A stretch of 10,405 nt of DNA from positions 1 to 10,405 of the forward strand of contig WTKB01000210.1 of NCBI GenBank assembly GCA_011524575.1, in the 5' to 3' direction. Positions 1 through 7,082 of this stretch are shown in pieces. Both the position numbers and the translations under genes were made by a program. The DNA is from Aquimarina sp. GTDB taxonomy: Bacteria; Bacteroidota; Bacteroidia; Flavobacteriales; Flavobacteriaceae. The number at the start of each line of letters is the position of its first letter. The first letter of the stretch is position 1. The notes under the pieces were generated by a model. It worked only from the letters and a program-made list of their open reading frames with translations, was not told the DNA's origin and searched no databases.

Positions 1-120
1 AAAGTTTAAGGTTTTGGGTTACTTTTAAATGATGCACATATCGAGATATGTAAATTTTTTTAAAGTGATCCAAGTTCTTAAAATTTTGGATTACAGGAAG
101 TAGGGATTTTAAACAAGCTC
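1..120 (+). mobile_element. Right end of a small inverted-repeat element (copy A), left end not seen
   Basis: The last 33 bases (88-120) align without gaps to the ends of two other copies in this window, at 7244-7276 (plus) and 3186-3218 (minus). They share GATTACA or AATTACA, then AAGTAG, then TTTAAACAAGCTC, and TTA follows immediately (121-123), as in copy C. The matching left end (GAGCTTGTTTAAA) is not visible, so the element probably begins before the window. Bases 1-22 and 73-95 look like an imperfect internal repeat (AAGTT...TTTTGG.TTAC). No transposase frame is visible. The element ends 30 bases before the glucanase stop codon. It could be the end of a complete insertion sequence outside the window or a non-autonomous derivative. 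Confidence 0.6.
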
Positions 121-149
121 TTACAGTTGGCATTGGGTTCAAACATACA

Positions 150-3100
150 CTAAGGAATAATCACTTTTTTAGTTATAGTAGTATTAGACCTATTCACTTT
201 CAGTAAATACAAACCACTACTAAGCCTTGCAATTGGAACTTGAGTATTTTTACTTAAAATTTTCTTATCATAAATAATTTTACCATTAAGCGTATAAAGG
301 GTTATATTAGTCATTAGATCCTCTAAACTATTCACCTTTATAACACTCGCTGTACTTTGAATAGAAATACTAGATTTTTTTTCTTTAAATCTATTATCCA
401 CTGAAGATAATGATAACACTGTTTGTTTCCCAGAGAAATATATTTCTTGTATAGCATTCCAATTATTAGACGCATTACCTTGCATACTTAATTTTATGAA
501 TCGAGCCATATTCCCTTCTAAATCATATTGATCTACTTGCTGTTCTTTTGAATTGGTAACATTATCAAGTATTTGATGATATTCCATATCATCAATAGAG
601 TAATATACTGAGAAATAACTATTACGTTCAAGACCTCTATAGAGATCTAAATACATACTACATAATTCATACTCTTGTCCCAAGTCAATTAATACCTCTA
701 CAGGATCTCCATACCCTGCCCATCGTGTTGACGAATCCTTATCTATAGCATTTTCAATAGGATTTCCACTTTGGTCTGCTTCAGCACTTATTTCTGCAAT
801 TTCAAGAATTTCACTACAAGATTGTTGAGGTATCGACTCATCCACTTGTTTTGACACACGCTTTGTCCATAACGCATTTGCAGGAATATCCATAGATTCC
901 CCATTAGAGAAATTTATGGTTATTTCTTCATCTTGGTAATTTTGAGCGACATAACTTATGTATTCTTCTGATTCATATACATTAGCTAAAGGGTAATTTG
1001 CTGTAATATTGGTATTTATTTTTCCTAATGTATTTAAATTATGTAACCAATGGTAAGTATGTAATCGGGTTTCTCCAAATTCTACATTGTAATTTGGATT
1101 GGTATTGAAGTTTTCAAGAGCTGCCTCAGGATCATATAATGCTTGGTATGACCAAAAAATATCAAACCATTCAGGATGTGTATCAGTGTCTTTTGTAGCA
1201 GAGAATTTTTCAAAATAATCTTCATAGTTTTCTTGGGTATATTCTGGATGATACCCTAAATAAGTAGACCCTCCTTGTATTGGTAGCATATTAATTCCAT
1301 AACAGGCTGCATAAGAACCTGTCCAGAAAGTATACATATCAATTCCGTTACCATATACTCTAGAAGCACTTGTATGACCAAAATCAACAGGGAAATTGCG
1401 TTTATGAACATCATGCCAATATTCCTCTATAGCAGTAGCTTCAGTGGTATAAAGATAAACTCCTAAATCTCTGATAGCCCTATTATCAGTTGCCATACCC
1501 CATAAAATAACTCCTGTATTGAAATTCATCGACTCTGAACTAGACTCCATGTTATTACCATTAATACTATTACCTGAACCTCCTGCCCATGAATGACCTA
1601 CATACGGATCCATACTTCTTAAATATGGAAAACGCATATCCTCCCTTTCCCAGTTAGCAGCATCTTTAATCAGTAGATTAATCATATCTTCATACTGCAA
1701 TATCCATTCTTTGTCGTATTGTGCAATACAAGCCGCAGCTTGCACGAAATATCCCCAATGGAACTGTCTATCATTCATTAAAGAAGCTTGATAATGTCCA
1801 TCGGGATACCCAGCTAGATAGTTCCAATCTTTGTTATAATAGAATAAATATCTTGTTTCATTGGAGTCTGTAGTAAGCCATTCTTCTAAAACATGTTTAA
1901 TCTTACGAATGGCTTCTTGTTTAATAGTTTCTTCTCCTAATTGATCTGCAATATGAACTATAGGTATAAATTTATTGAAATATTTTCCTTGGTTATAGCT
2001 TTCGGTCAAGGGAAGTGCTGCTTGTGAAGCATCAGCCAAAAATTCTTTTATCTTTTCAGAATCATAACTTTCACTTTGATCAAATAAATTAGGCATAGAA
2101 CTAACCACACCATGATACTTATATTTTGTATTAAAATTATTCCCTGTAATTACACGCATTTCTCCTTTTGTAGAATGATACGTATACGTAGTATTAACTG
2201 CATCACTATACGCCCATTGATGCGGTAAAAGACAAATGATCGTTTCGTTAACTAAATCAGGTATTGGGTCTGTATCTTCTATTAATGCTGTTTCAATATT
2301 AAAATGCGTAGTAACAGTAGCGTCTTCTGTGCTATAATCATAGGTCATAGTAGTATTTACAGGATAAGCAAAAGCACGTTTTTGATAATATGCTATAGTA
2401 TCTATAGGATAAGTATCTTGATCCGTATCAGGAAGTAAAGCTAAAGTAAAGTAATCTTTTCCATTGAGGTCAGAATGGTATTGATATACTCCATCTCGTT
2501 CCCACTCTGTTCCTTTAGGACTGAATATAGCATAGTGATTTCCTTTAGATTCAAATACAAATATTTCTCCTTCATTAGAAATTACATCTATAACATCAAT
2601 TCCTGCCGTATCAAGTACTATTGGAGTATCTGTATTCTTTTTAAAGTACACAAAGGGCAATCCATGTCCCAAAGTTATTTCTAATTGTTCTGCATCATTT
2701 CCAGTTTCAAAAGTAACTGTCCAATCTGTATAATCTTTTAATTTAGGATTACCCGAAGTAGTCATTCCTTCTAATCCGATATTGAAATCAGCATAATGTA
2801 TAGATCTTGCCACACGATTTCCCGAAAGTGCATTAGGGTAGTCTATAGAAACGCCTTTATTTGTAGTACGTAAAGATAACGGTAACGCGTATAATGGAGC
2901 CGTTTGTGTGGTGTTGTGCCCTCTAAAATGTATGGAAGTCCACCAGTCGTTACTAGGTATAGGTTTTCCAGAATAATTTTCAGATAACTCAGGGAATCGT
3001 TGCTCGGCACCATCCGCCCAAAAAACGGTACTCATAACTGGGTAGTTATTAGTACTCGAAGGAAATTCCGTTCGGTAACTCCCTTTATTTAGCTGTGTTA

Positions 3101-3161
3101 CTTGTGCATATGTAATATGCGTAAATAATAAAATAAATAATAAATTAATTTGAAATTGCAT
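150..3161 (-). CDS. Secreted GH81 endo-beta-1,3-glucanase with F5/8 type C domain and T9SS sorting tail
   Basis: Hydrolyses internal beta-1,3-glucan bonds (laminarin, curdlan or fungal/oomycete wall glucan) outside the cell. I start it at 3161 (1003 residues) because that Met opens a clean signal peptide (MQFQINLLFILLFTHITYAQ). The 14-residue upstream extension to 3203 would begin inside a mobile element. The GH81 domain fills roughly residues 35-740. NDRQFHWGYF contains D464 and H468, and ESSSES contains E539 and E543. Their spacing (D-x3-H, then E-x3-E) matches the catalytic Asp/His and Glu/Glu sites known for GH81. Residues about 782-910 form an F5/8 type C (discoidin/CBM32-like) module with STRW and DLG motifs. 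The final 75 or so residues (ITLYTLNGKIIYD, SSGLYLLKV, TKKVIIP) are a type A C-terminal sorting domain, which implies type IX export. No partner polysaccharide-utilisation genes are visible nearby. Confidence 0.93.
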   Translation of the reverse strand: MQFQINLLFILLFTHITYAQVTQLNKGSYRTEFPSSTNNYPVMSTVFWADGAEQRFPELSENYSGKPIPSNDWWTSIHFRGHNTTQTAPLYALPLSLRTTNKGVSIDYPNALSGNRVARSIHYADFNIGLEGMTTSGNPKLKDYTDWTVTFETGNDAEQLEITLGHGLPFVYFKKNTDTPIVLDTAGIDVIDVISNEGEIFVFESKGNHYAIFSPKGTEWERDGVYQYHSDLNGKDYFTLALLPDTDQDTYPIDTIAYYQKRAFAYPVNTTMTYDYSTEDATVTTHFNIETALIEDTDPIPDLVNETIICLLPHQWAYSDAVNTTYTYHSTKGEMRVITGNNFNTKYKYHGVVSSMPNLFDQSESYDSEKIKEFLADASQAALPLTESYNQGKYFNKFIPIVHIADQLGEETIKQEAIRKIKHVLEEWLTTDSNETRYLFYYNKDWNYLAGYPDGHYQASLMNDRQFHWGYFVQAAACIAQYDKEWILQYEDMINLLIKDAANWEREDMRFPYLRSMDPYVGHSWAGGSGNSINGNNMESSSESMNFNTGVILWGMATDNRAIRDLGVYLYTTEATAIEEYWHDVHKRNFPVDFGHTSASRVYGNGIDMYTFWTGSYAACYGINMLPIQGGSTYLGYHPEYTQENYEDYFEKFSATKDTDTHPEWFDIFWSYQALYDPEAALENFNTNPNYNVEFGETRLHTYHWLHNLNTLGKINTNITANYPLANVYESEEYISYVAQNYQDEEITINFSNGESMDIPANALWTKRVSKQVDESIPQQSCSEILEIAEISAEADQSGNPIENAIDKDSSTRWAGYGDPVEVLIDLGQEYELCSMYLDLYRGLERNSYFSVYYSIDDMEYHQILDNVTNSKEQQVDQYDLEGNMARFIKLSMQGNASNNWNAIQEIYFSGKQTVLSLSSVDNRFKEKKSSISIQSTASVIKVNSLEDLMTNITLYTLNGKIIYDKKILSKNTQVPIARLSSGLYLLKVNRSNTTITKKVIIP

Positions 3162-3185
3162 CTTGGTTGTGTTTGAGTTAATTAA

Positions 3186-3232
3186 AAGCTTGTTTAAAGG
3201 CACTACTTTTTGTAATCCCTTTAAACAAACTC
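3186..3232 (-). mobile_element. 47-base miniature inverted-repeat element (copy B) flanked by TAA
   Basis: Read on the minus strand, this is 14 bases of the left terminal repeat (GAGTTTGTTTAAAG) joined directly to the 33-base right end also found at 88-120 and 7244-7276. The arms TGTTTAAAGG (3191-3200) and CCTTTAAACA (3218-3227) pair perfectly. TAA stands on both sides (3183-3185 and 3233-3235), which is the expected 3-base target duplication. The element lies 24 bases upstream of the glucanase start codon, so it forms part of that gene's leader or promoter region. It is far too short to code for anything and must have been moved by an enzyme supplied elsewhere. Confidence 0.7.
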
Positions 3233-3374
3233 TAAAGTTTATACCTGTAAAAAACTCATAATAAATACATTACAAATATTAAAAATGGATATAAAATATC
3301 TAGATCTGTAATTTACGCCCCCTATAATATAAGCATTCTTACTTAGATTAGACTAATAAATGCAACTTTAGTAA

Positions 3375-3539
3375 AAAACCCAAAAAAACGTCATTGCTAA
3401 CAAACCTAAACATACTCGATTTACAAAAAATGTTGAAAAATACGTAATCAACTTAATTACTGAACTTTACGATTTCAACCTTTCTTCATTAGCCATTTCA
3501 AGAATCACTAATAGCATCAATTCTGATATTGTAGCTTGA
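3375..3539 (+). pseudogene. Possible gene relic, 54 open codons without a start
   Basis: This frame lies between a TAA at 3372-3374 and a TGA at 3537-3539 and contains no ATG, GTG or TTG near its beginning. The translation includes KPKHTRFTKNVEKYVINLIT followed by ELYDFNLSSLAISRITNSIN. It has a balanced, protein-like mix of charged and hydrophobic residues and looks helical, unlike random AT-rich translation. I cannot assign a family. It might be a fragment of a transposase or of another DNA-binding protein left by deletion, or it might be chance. Confidence 0.25.
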
Positions 3540-3634
3540 AAAAAATCGACCTTTAAAGCCTTGTTACCTTATTGTTTGCATGGATGGCATTATATTCAAG
3601 GTAAGAGAAAACTCTAAAGTCGTAAACAAAACTA

Positions 3635-3654
3635 TCTACATATTTGGATGTAGA
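3635..3654 (-). terminator. Weak hairpin downstream of the sulfur operon, possible terminator
   Basis: CTACAT (3636-3641) and ATGTAG (3648-3653) pair with a 6-base loop, and one more A-T pair closes the outside. On the minus strand the hairpin is followed by a T-rich tail (TAGTTTTGTTT). It lies about 90 bases past the last operon gene. The stem has little GC, so termination would be inefficient, and it may be a chance inverted repeat. Confidence 0.25.
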
Positions 3655-3743
3655 AGTTTGGTTGCAAGGTGTTTTTTAGGATTTGTAGTTCGTTGTTTAT
3701 TTGGGTGTTAAGGGTATTTATTTTTGGGTATAGTGTGAATTAA

Positions 3744-4157
3744 TTAATGAGGCAACCATTTTCTCAATAAACCATATGTGTATGTTCCCAAAATAGCACT
3801 AAGAATAACAACCAAAAAAACGCTAAACCCATTACCAACTAAAGTGTACATTGGTCCTGGACAAGCTCCACTTAATGCCCAACCAAGCCCAAATACAATG
3901 CCTCCAAAAAGATAGCGAGCTATACTCATTTTTTTATCTTTGAAATCTATGTTTTCCCCTTCATATGTTTTCATGCTTGTTCGTTTAATTATCTGAACGA
4001 GCACAAATCCAACTGCTAAAGCAGAACTAATGATACCGTACATATGAAATGATTGAAAACGAAACATCTCTTGAATACGAAACCATGAAATTGCTTCTGA
4101 TTTGGTCATAATTATACCAAATAGAATACCTACGATTAAGAATTTAATGTACTTCAT
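3744..4157 (-). CDS. YeeE/YedE-type half permease (second of a pair), sulfur-compound uptake
   Basis: A 137-residue inner-membrane protein with about four membrane segments (near 5-17, 39-57, 82-100 and 105-130). The signature is GLGWALSGACPGP around residues 90-101, which places a conserved Cys99 in a membrane re-entrant motif. YeeE/YedE family proteins, such as the thiosulfate transporter YeeE/TsuA, use such cysteines to pass thiosulfate or sulfane sulfur inward. It is about half the length of the fused proteins and follows the other half with a gap of only 3 bases, so the two very likely form one complex (the PmpA/PmpB arrangement). It is the last gene of the operon. The actual substrate is inferred from the neighbouring persulfide enzyme. 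Confidence 0.87.
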   Translation of the reverse strand: MKYIKFLIVGILFGIIMTKSEAISWFRIQEMFRFQSFHMYGIISSALAVGFVLVQIIKRTSMKTYEGENIDFKDKKMSIARYLFGGIVFGLGWALSGACPGPMYTLVGNGFSVFLVVILSAILGTYTYGLLRKWLPH

Positions 4158-4160
4158 GTG

Positions 4161-4718
4161 CTAAAATAGTATTGGGAAAATTAAAAATGTCATAACAAGT
4201 CCTCCGATAAAAAATCCAACAACAGCAATCAAGGAAGGTAATTGAAGATTGGACAGCCCACTAATCGCATGACCTGACGTGCAACCTCCTGCCCAGCGTG
4301 CACCAAAACCGACTAAAAACCCACCGACTACCATAACTAAAAAACCTTTTAGTGTTAGAAGGTTTTTCCAATTAAAAAGTGCTTCGGGAGCGATTGTTCC
4401 ATTAAAATCAATACCCAACGAAGAAAGATCTTTTATTGTCTGTTCATTTATTAACAACGGGTTGGGGTTTTGTAATAAAGTAGAGGCTATAAAACCACCA
4501 ATTATCGCTCCTACTGCAAAAACAAGATTCCATCTTTGATTTTTCCAGTCAAAATCAAAAAAATCGCATTGCTTTCCTGCACCACCTGCGGCACAGATGC
4601 TACGTAAAGTGGAACTTACTCCAAAATTACCGCCTACCCACAAGAGTAGGAACATAACCAATGCTATCAAAGGACCTGAAATATACCAAGCCCATGGTTG
4701 ACTTAAAAATGCTATCAT
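4161..4718 (-). CDS. YeeE/YedE-type half permease (first of a pair), sulfur-compound uptake
   Basis: A 185-residue inner-membrane protein with about four membrane segments (near 13-30, 64-82, 122-140 and 160-183). Visible family signatures are SICAAGG with Cys42, followed by Cys51, and GFGARWAGGCTSGHAISG with Cys146. The second motif is the core YeeE/YedE motif, and its cysteine is thought to make transient contact with thiosulfate sulfur. It starts 12 bases after the dioxygenase-rhodanese gene and is followed 3 bases later by the second half, which implies co-translation and a heteromeric transporter. In related operons these pairs feed sulfane sulfur to a rhodanese-containing protein, which matches the enzyme just upstream here. 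Confidence 0.88.
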   Translation of the reverse strand: MIAFLSQPWAWYISGPLIALVMFLLLWVGGNFGVSSTLRSICAAGGAGKQCDFFDFDWKNQRWNLVFAVGAIIGGFIASTLLQNPNPLLINEQTIKDLSSLGIDFNGTIAPEALFNWKNLLTLKGFLVMVVGGFLVGFGARWAGGCTSGHAISGLSNLQLPSLIAVVGFFIGGLVMTFLIFPILF

Positions 4719-4730
4719 AATACTCTTTAT

Positions 4731-6140
4731 TTATAAAAATGAAGGACATACATAGTCCGTTACAGAAATAGTCGTTTTTTTAATGGCTTTAAAACCACCC
4801 TGTACATTAATGAAGTTATGGTAGCCTCTTGCTTTAAGGATAGAAGAAGCTATCATGGAACGATAGCCTCCTGCACAATAAATATAAAAGGTTACTTCTT
4901 TGGGAAATTTCTTTAGATGATTATTGATTGTACCTAAAGGAATGTTATGGGCTTTTTTTATGTGTTCAGAAAGATATTCTGATTCCCTCCGTACATCAAA
5001 AATCTTGTCACTATTTTCAATATAAGCTTTTTCTAAACTTGTAGCAGGTACAGACGTTACAGTATCAATGTCTTTTCCAGTGTCATTCCACGCCTTAAAC
5101 CCTCCTTTTAGATATCCCATTACATTATCAAAACCCACACGAGCTAGCCGAGTAATAGCTTCTTCTTCACGGTCTTCAGGAGCTATTAAAACTATTTTCT
5201 GTTGAGTATCTACAATTAATTCGCCGACCCAAGGAGCAAAGCTACCGTCTAAGCCAATAAAAATACTGTTGGGTATATGTCCCATAGCAAAATCAAATGG
5301 CGTTCGGATATCAAGCATAAGTACATCAGATTCATTGACCAAAGTTTCAAATTCATTGGGCGAATAGGCTCTTTTTCCACGTTCTATAATAGTGTCAATG
5401 TGTTGGTAGCCTTCTTTGTTTAGTTTCACATTCTGCGGAAAATATGCTGGTGGCGGTAATAAACCATCTGTTACCTCTTTAATAAATTCTTCTTTGCTCA
5501 TATCGGCACGAAGAGCATAATTCATCTTTTTTTGATTGCCCAGAGTGTCCATAGTTGCTTTCATCATATTTTTACCACAGGTAGAACCCGCTCCATGTGC
5601 AGGGTAAATAATAACATCATCTGGCAAAGGCATGATTTTGTTACGTAAACTATCATAAGCAAAACCAGCTAAGTCTTCCATATTCGACTCATCAAATTTT
5701 TGTGTTAAATCGGGTCTTCCAACATCACCTAAAAATAAGGTATCACCTGTGAAAATCGCATGTTCACTTCCTACTTCATCCAATAATAAATAAGTAGTAC
5801 TTTCCATGGTGTGTCCAGGTGTGTGAAGTACCTTTATTTGTATGTCTCCAATTTTGAAGACTTCACCATCTTGAGCAATATGTGCTTCAAAACTTGGGTT
5901 GGCATTGGGACCGTAGATGATTGGGGCATTTGTTTTTTCTGATAATGTCAAATGACCACTAACAAAATCGGCGTGAAAATGGGTTTCAAAAATGTATTTG
6001 ATTTTAACACCATCTTTCTCAGCTCTTTCAATGTAAGGAGTCACTTCTCGCAAAGGGTCTATAATTGCAGCTTCTCCACTACTATGAATATAATAAGCTC
6101 CCTGAGCTAAACATCCTGTATAAATTTGTTCAACATTCAT
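4731..6140 (-). CDS. Persulfide dioxygenase-rhodanese fusion (ETHE1/CstB type)
   Basis: A cytoplasmic enzyme of 469 residues. Residues 1-240 are a metallo-beta-lactamase fold of the ETHE1 type: THFHAD gives H54, H56 and D58, HTPGHT gives H110, and FTGDTLF gives D133. H54, H110 and D133 fit the mononuclear iron ligands of persulfide dioxygenases, which oxidise a low-molecular-weight persulfide to sulfite. Residues about 266-354 are a rhodanese domain that lacks the catalytic Cys (the loop reads IAPEDRE). Residues about 375-450 are a second rhodanese domain with an intact active loop, CAGGYRS, Cys422. This order (dioxygenase, inactive rhodanese, active rhodanese) is that of CstB, so sulfite plus persulfide to thiosulfate is a plausible overall output. 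It sits 12 bases from its neighbours on each side. Annotation pipelines may call it a generic MBL-fold or rhodanese protein. Confidence 0.9.
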   Translation of the reverse strand: MNVEQIYTGCLAQGAYYIHSSGEAAIIDPLREVTPYIERAEKDGVKIKYIFETHFHADFVSGHLTLSEKTNAPIIYGPNANPSFEAHIAQDGEVFKIGDIQIKVLHTPGHTMESTTYLLLDEVGSEHAIFTGDTLFLGDVGRPDLTQKFDESNMEDLAGFAYDSLRNKIMPLPDDVIIYPAHGAGSTCGKNMMKATMDTLGNQKKMNYALRADMSKEEFIKEVTDGLLPPPAYFPQNVKLNKEGYQHIDTIIERGKRAYSPNEFETLVNESDVLMLDIRTPFDFAMGHIPNSIFIGLDGSFAPWVGELIVDTQQKIVLIAPEDREEEAITRLARVGFDNVMGYLKGGFKAWNDTGKDIDTVTSVPATSLEKAYIENSDKIFDVRRESEYLSEHIKKAHNIPLGTINNHLKKFPKEVTFYIYCAGGYRSMIASSILKARGYHNFINVQGGFKAIKKTTISVTDYVCPSFL

Positions 6141-6152
6141 TTTAAATTATTT

Positions 6153-6497
6153 TTATTCTACAATAAATTCCATAAAAAACATGAAAACAGCCATTACAAT
6201 AATGAAATAGCTAAATCCTTTTTCCAATTTCTGACCATCAATAGATTGCCCCACATAGGCTCCTATGAAAATGCCAATTTGAGTTATACTGGTAAAAAAA
6301 GAAAGGAAGAACAAATCAACTTGTTTATTTTGATACTGCTTTAACCCACCTACTAAAGCACCAATTCCGACTATAAAAAGAGAATAAGTAGTAGCCACCT
6401 TTTCATCTAAAAGAAATAAGTAAGCTAATACAGGAACTGCCAAAATAGAGCCACCACCTCCAATCAAACCTAAAGAGACACCAATAATTAGTGCCAT
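6153..6497 (-). CDS. Internally deleted TSUP (TauE/SafE) permease, probably non-functional
   Basis: TSUP proteins export sulfite or organosulfonates, usually have about 250 residues, and are built from two similar halves of four membrane segments. This one has only 114. Its beginning (SLGLIGGGGSILAVPVLAY, YSLFIVGIGALVGG) matches the family N terminus. From about residue 62 onward (FFTSITQIGIFIGAYVG, then KLEKGFSYFIIVMAVFMF) it matches the family's final segments. The middle, including the second glycine-rich motif, is missing, and the join keeps the frame. The ATG at 6497 also looks late: seven in-frame codons upstream (IETSGYI, from an ATT at 6518) resemble the usual start of such proteins, and a TAA lies just before them. 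It is 12 bases ahead of the dioxygenase gene. It may survive as a short membrane protein, but sulfite export is unlikely. Confidence 0.75.
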   Translation of the reverse strand: MALIIGVSLGLIGGGGSILAVPVLAYLFLLDEKVATTYSLFIVGIGALVGGLKQYQNKQVDLFFLSFFTSITQIGIFIGAYVGQSIDGQKLEKGFSYFIIVMAVFMFFMEFIVE

Positions 6498-6534
6498 TAT
6501 GTAGCCTGAAGTTTCAATATTTTAATTTTACAAC

Positions 6535-6554
6535 ACTTGTTAATTTATTCAAGT
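6535..6554 (-). promoter_or_regulatory. Inverted repeat between repressor and permease genes, possible operator
   Basis: ACTTG (6535-6539) and CAAGT (6550-6554) form a 5-base dyad with a 10-base AT-rich spacer. It lies in the 74-base gap between the ArsR-family gene and the TSUP gene. ArsR-type repressors bind imperfect AT-rich palindromes of this size, so a second, internal operator is possible. There is no clear TAnnTTTG box beside it, and a short dyad can easily arise by chance in AT-rich DNA. Confidence 0.25.
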
Positions 6555-6571
6555 AATGGTCGAAATTTTTT

Positions 6572-6883
6572 TTAACCCAAATCACATTTTTCCATGCAAT
6601 CAAAAATATTAAGTATGTGTCTGTCTTTAATGCTGTAAAACACTTGCTTTCCTTTCTTTTCAGAAACCAAAATACCGTTATCTTTCATCTTTGCCAAGTG
6701 GTGAGACATCATTGAAATTTCACAAGAAGCTTCTATACTTTCGCAAATAGTAGAAACATTCAAAGATTCTTTCGCTTCCAATATCTCTAAGATTTCGAGC
6801 TTGACAGGATGAGCAATCGTGTTGAGTATCTTTGCCACTTTTTGTAATTTGGTTGCTGAAAATTGCCTTTTAGTTTGCTTCAT
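6572..6883 (-). CDS. ArsR-family repressor, probable sulfur-species sensor
   Basis: A 103-residue winged-helix regulator, the usual ArsR size. The pattern LNTIAHPVKLEILEIL leads into the recognition helix EISMMSHHLAKMKDNGIL and the wing SEKKGKQVFYSI. Cys47, Cys54, Cys96 and Cys100 (the last two in FDCMEKC) are candidates for persulfide or metal sensing. It lacks the ELCVCDL metal motif. I chose the start at 6883: a longer frame to 6973 would add 30 residues (FKARAIYSILCW...) that run across the promoter and into a decayed gene. It heads the sulfur operon, 74 bases before the permease gene. By analogy with BigR/SqrR-type regulators it should repress the operon until persulfide oxidises it, but its cysteines are not clearly at the same positions, so the ligand is inferred. 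Confidence 0.87.
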   Translation of the reverse strand: MKQTKRQFSATKLQKVAKILNTIAHPVKLEILEILEAKESLNVSTICESIEASCEISMMSHHLAKMKDNGILVSEKKGKQVFYSIKDRHILNIFDCMEKCDLG

Positions 6884-6887
6884 ACTG

Positions 6888-6919
6888 CAAACATACAGAC
6901 ATTTTAGCAAATATTCAAA
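6888..6919 (-). promoter_or_regulatory. Bacteroidota-type promoter for the ArsR-sulfur operon
   Basis: On the minus strand, TTTG (6919-6916) is followed after 20 bases by TATGTTTG (6895-6888), an exact match to the TAnnTTTG -7 box with a normally spaced -33 box. Only four bases separate the -7 box from the chosen ATG at 6883, so transcription would begin at or next to the start codon. The transcript would then be leaderless or nearly so. If this promoter is used, a start further upstream is ruled out. A repressor bound here would shut off its own gene and the operon. Confidence 0.55.
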
Positions 6920-6962
6920 CGAAAAGAAAAGCCAACATAGAATCGAGTAGATAGCCCTAGCC

Positions 6963-7082
6963 TTAAAAGGCACTATCCCTCCAAGTGTGTAATACTAATT
7001 GATCTTTGAAATCGGTGTTTTGGGCGTGTATGGTGGTAGTGGTTAATAGTAGGAAAAATAGAGCGAGGATAGGTTTCGTGTT
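6963..7082 (-). pseudogene. Stub of a secreted-protein gene (signal peptide plus 18 residues)
   Basis: This open frame reads NTKPILALFFLLLTTTTIHA followed by QN, a typical flavobacterial signal peptide, then TDFKDQLVLHTWRDSAF and a TAA. It has no start codon: in-frame TAA and TAG lie just upstream (7083-7088), next to ATAGTAAAACACG, which could be a damaged ATGAAAAACACG. The mature part is only about 18 residues, so the 3' end has also been lost. It overlaps the region upstream of the ArsR gene. I cannot name the parent protein; 'QLVLHTW' hints at a small lipocalin-like secreted protein, but that is weak. Confidence 0.5.

Larger units (their letters stand above)
3233..3743. other. Intergenic stretch with no convincing gene
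   Basis: About 500 bases between the glucanase 5' side and the end of the sulfur operon. I find no full-length gene. Two things stand out: a 54-codon open frame on the plus strand without a start codon (3375-3539), and a small hairpin (3635-3654). The half nearest the glucanase (3233-3350) is very AT-rich and would hold its promoter, but I could not find a clear TAnnTTTG box with a partner at the right distance. Confidence 0.5.

Noticed and set aside
2475..2684. 69-codon open frame on the plus strand inside the glucanase gene
   Set aside because: It lies fully antisense to the conserved GH81 coding sequence, and its composition (many Tyr, Ser and Ile) is that of a shadow frame.
4279..4539. 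86-codon open frame on the plus strand
   Set aside because: It is antisense to the first YeeE/YedE gene, whose membrane segments and cysteine motifs are clear; this frame has no family features.
6126..6344. 72-codon open frame on the plus strand
   Set aside because: It is antisense to the TSUP gene and crosses the TSUP-dioxygenase junction; no domain is visible.
6884..6973. 30-residue N-terminal extension of the ArsR-family protein
   Set aside because: It overlaps an exact promoter motif and a decayed signal-peptide gene, and the ArsR fold is complete from the Met at 6883.
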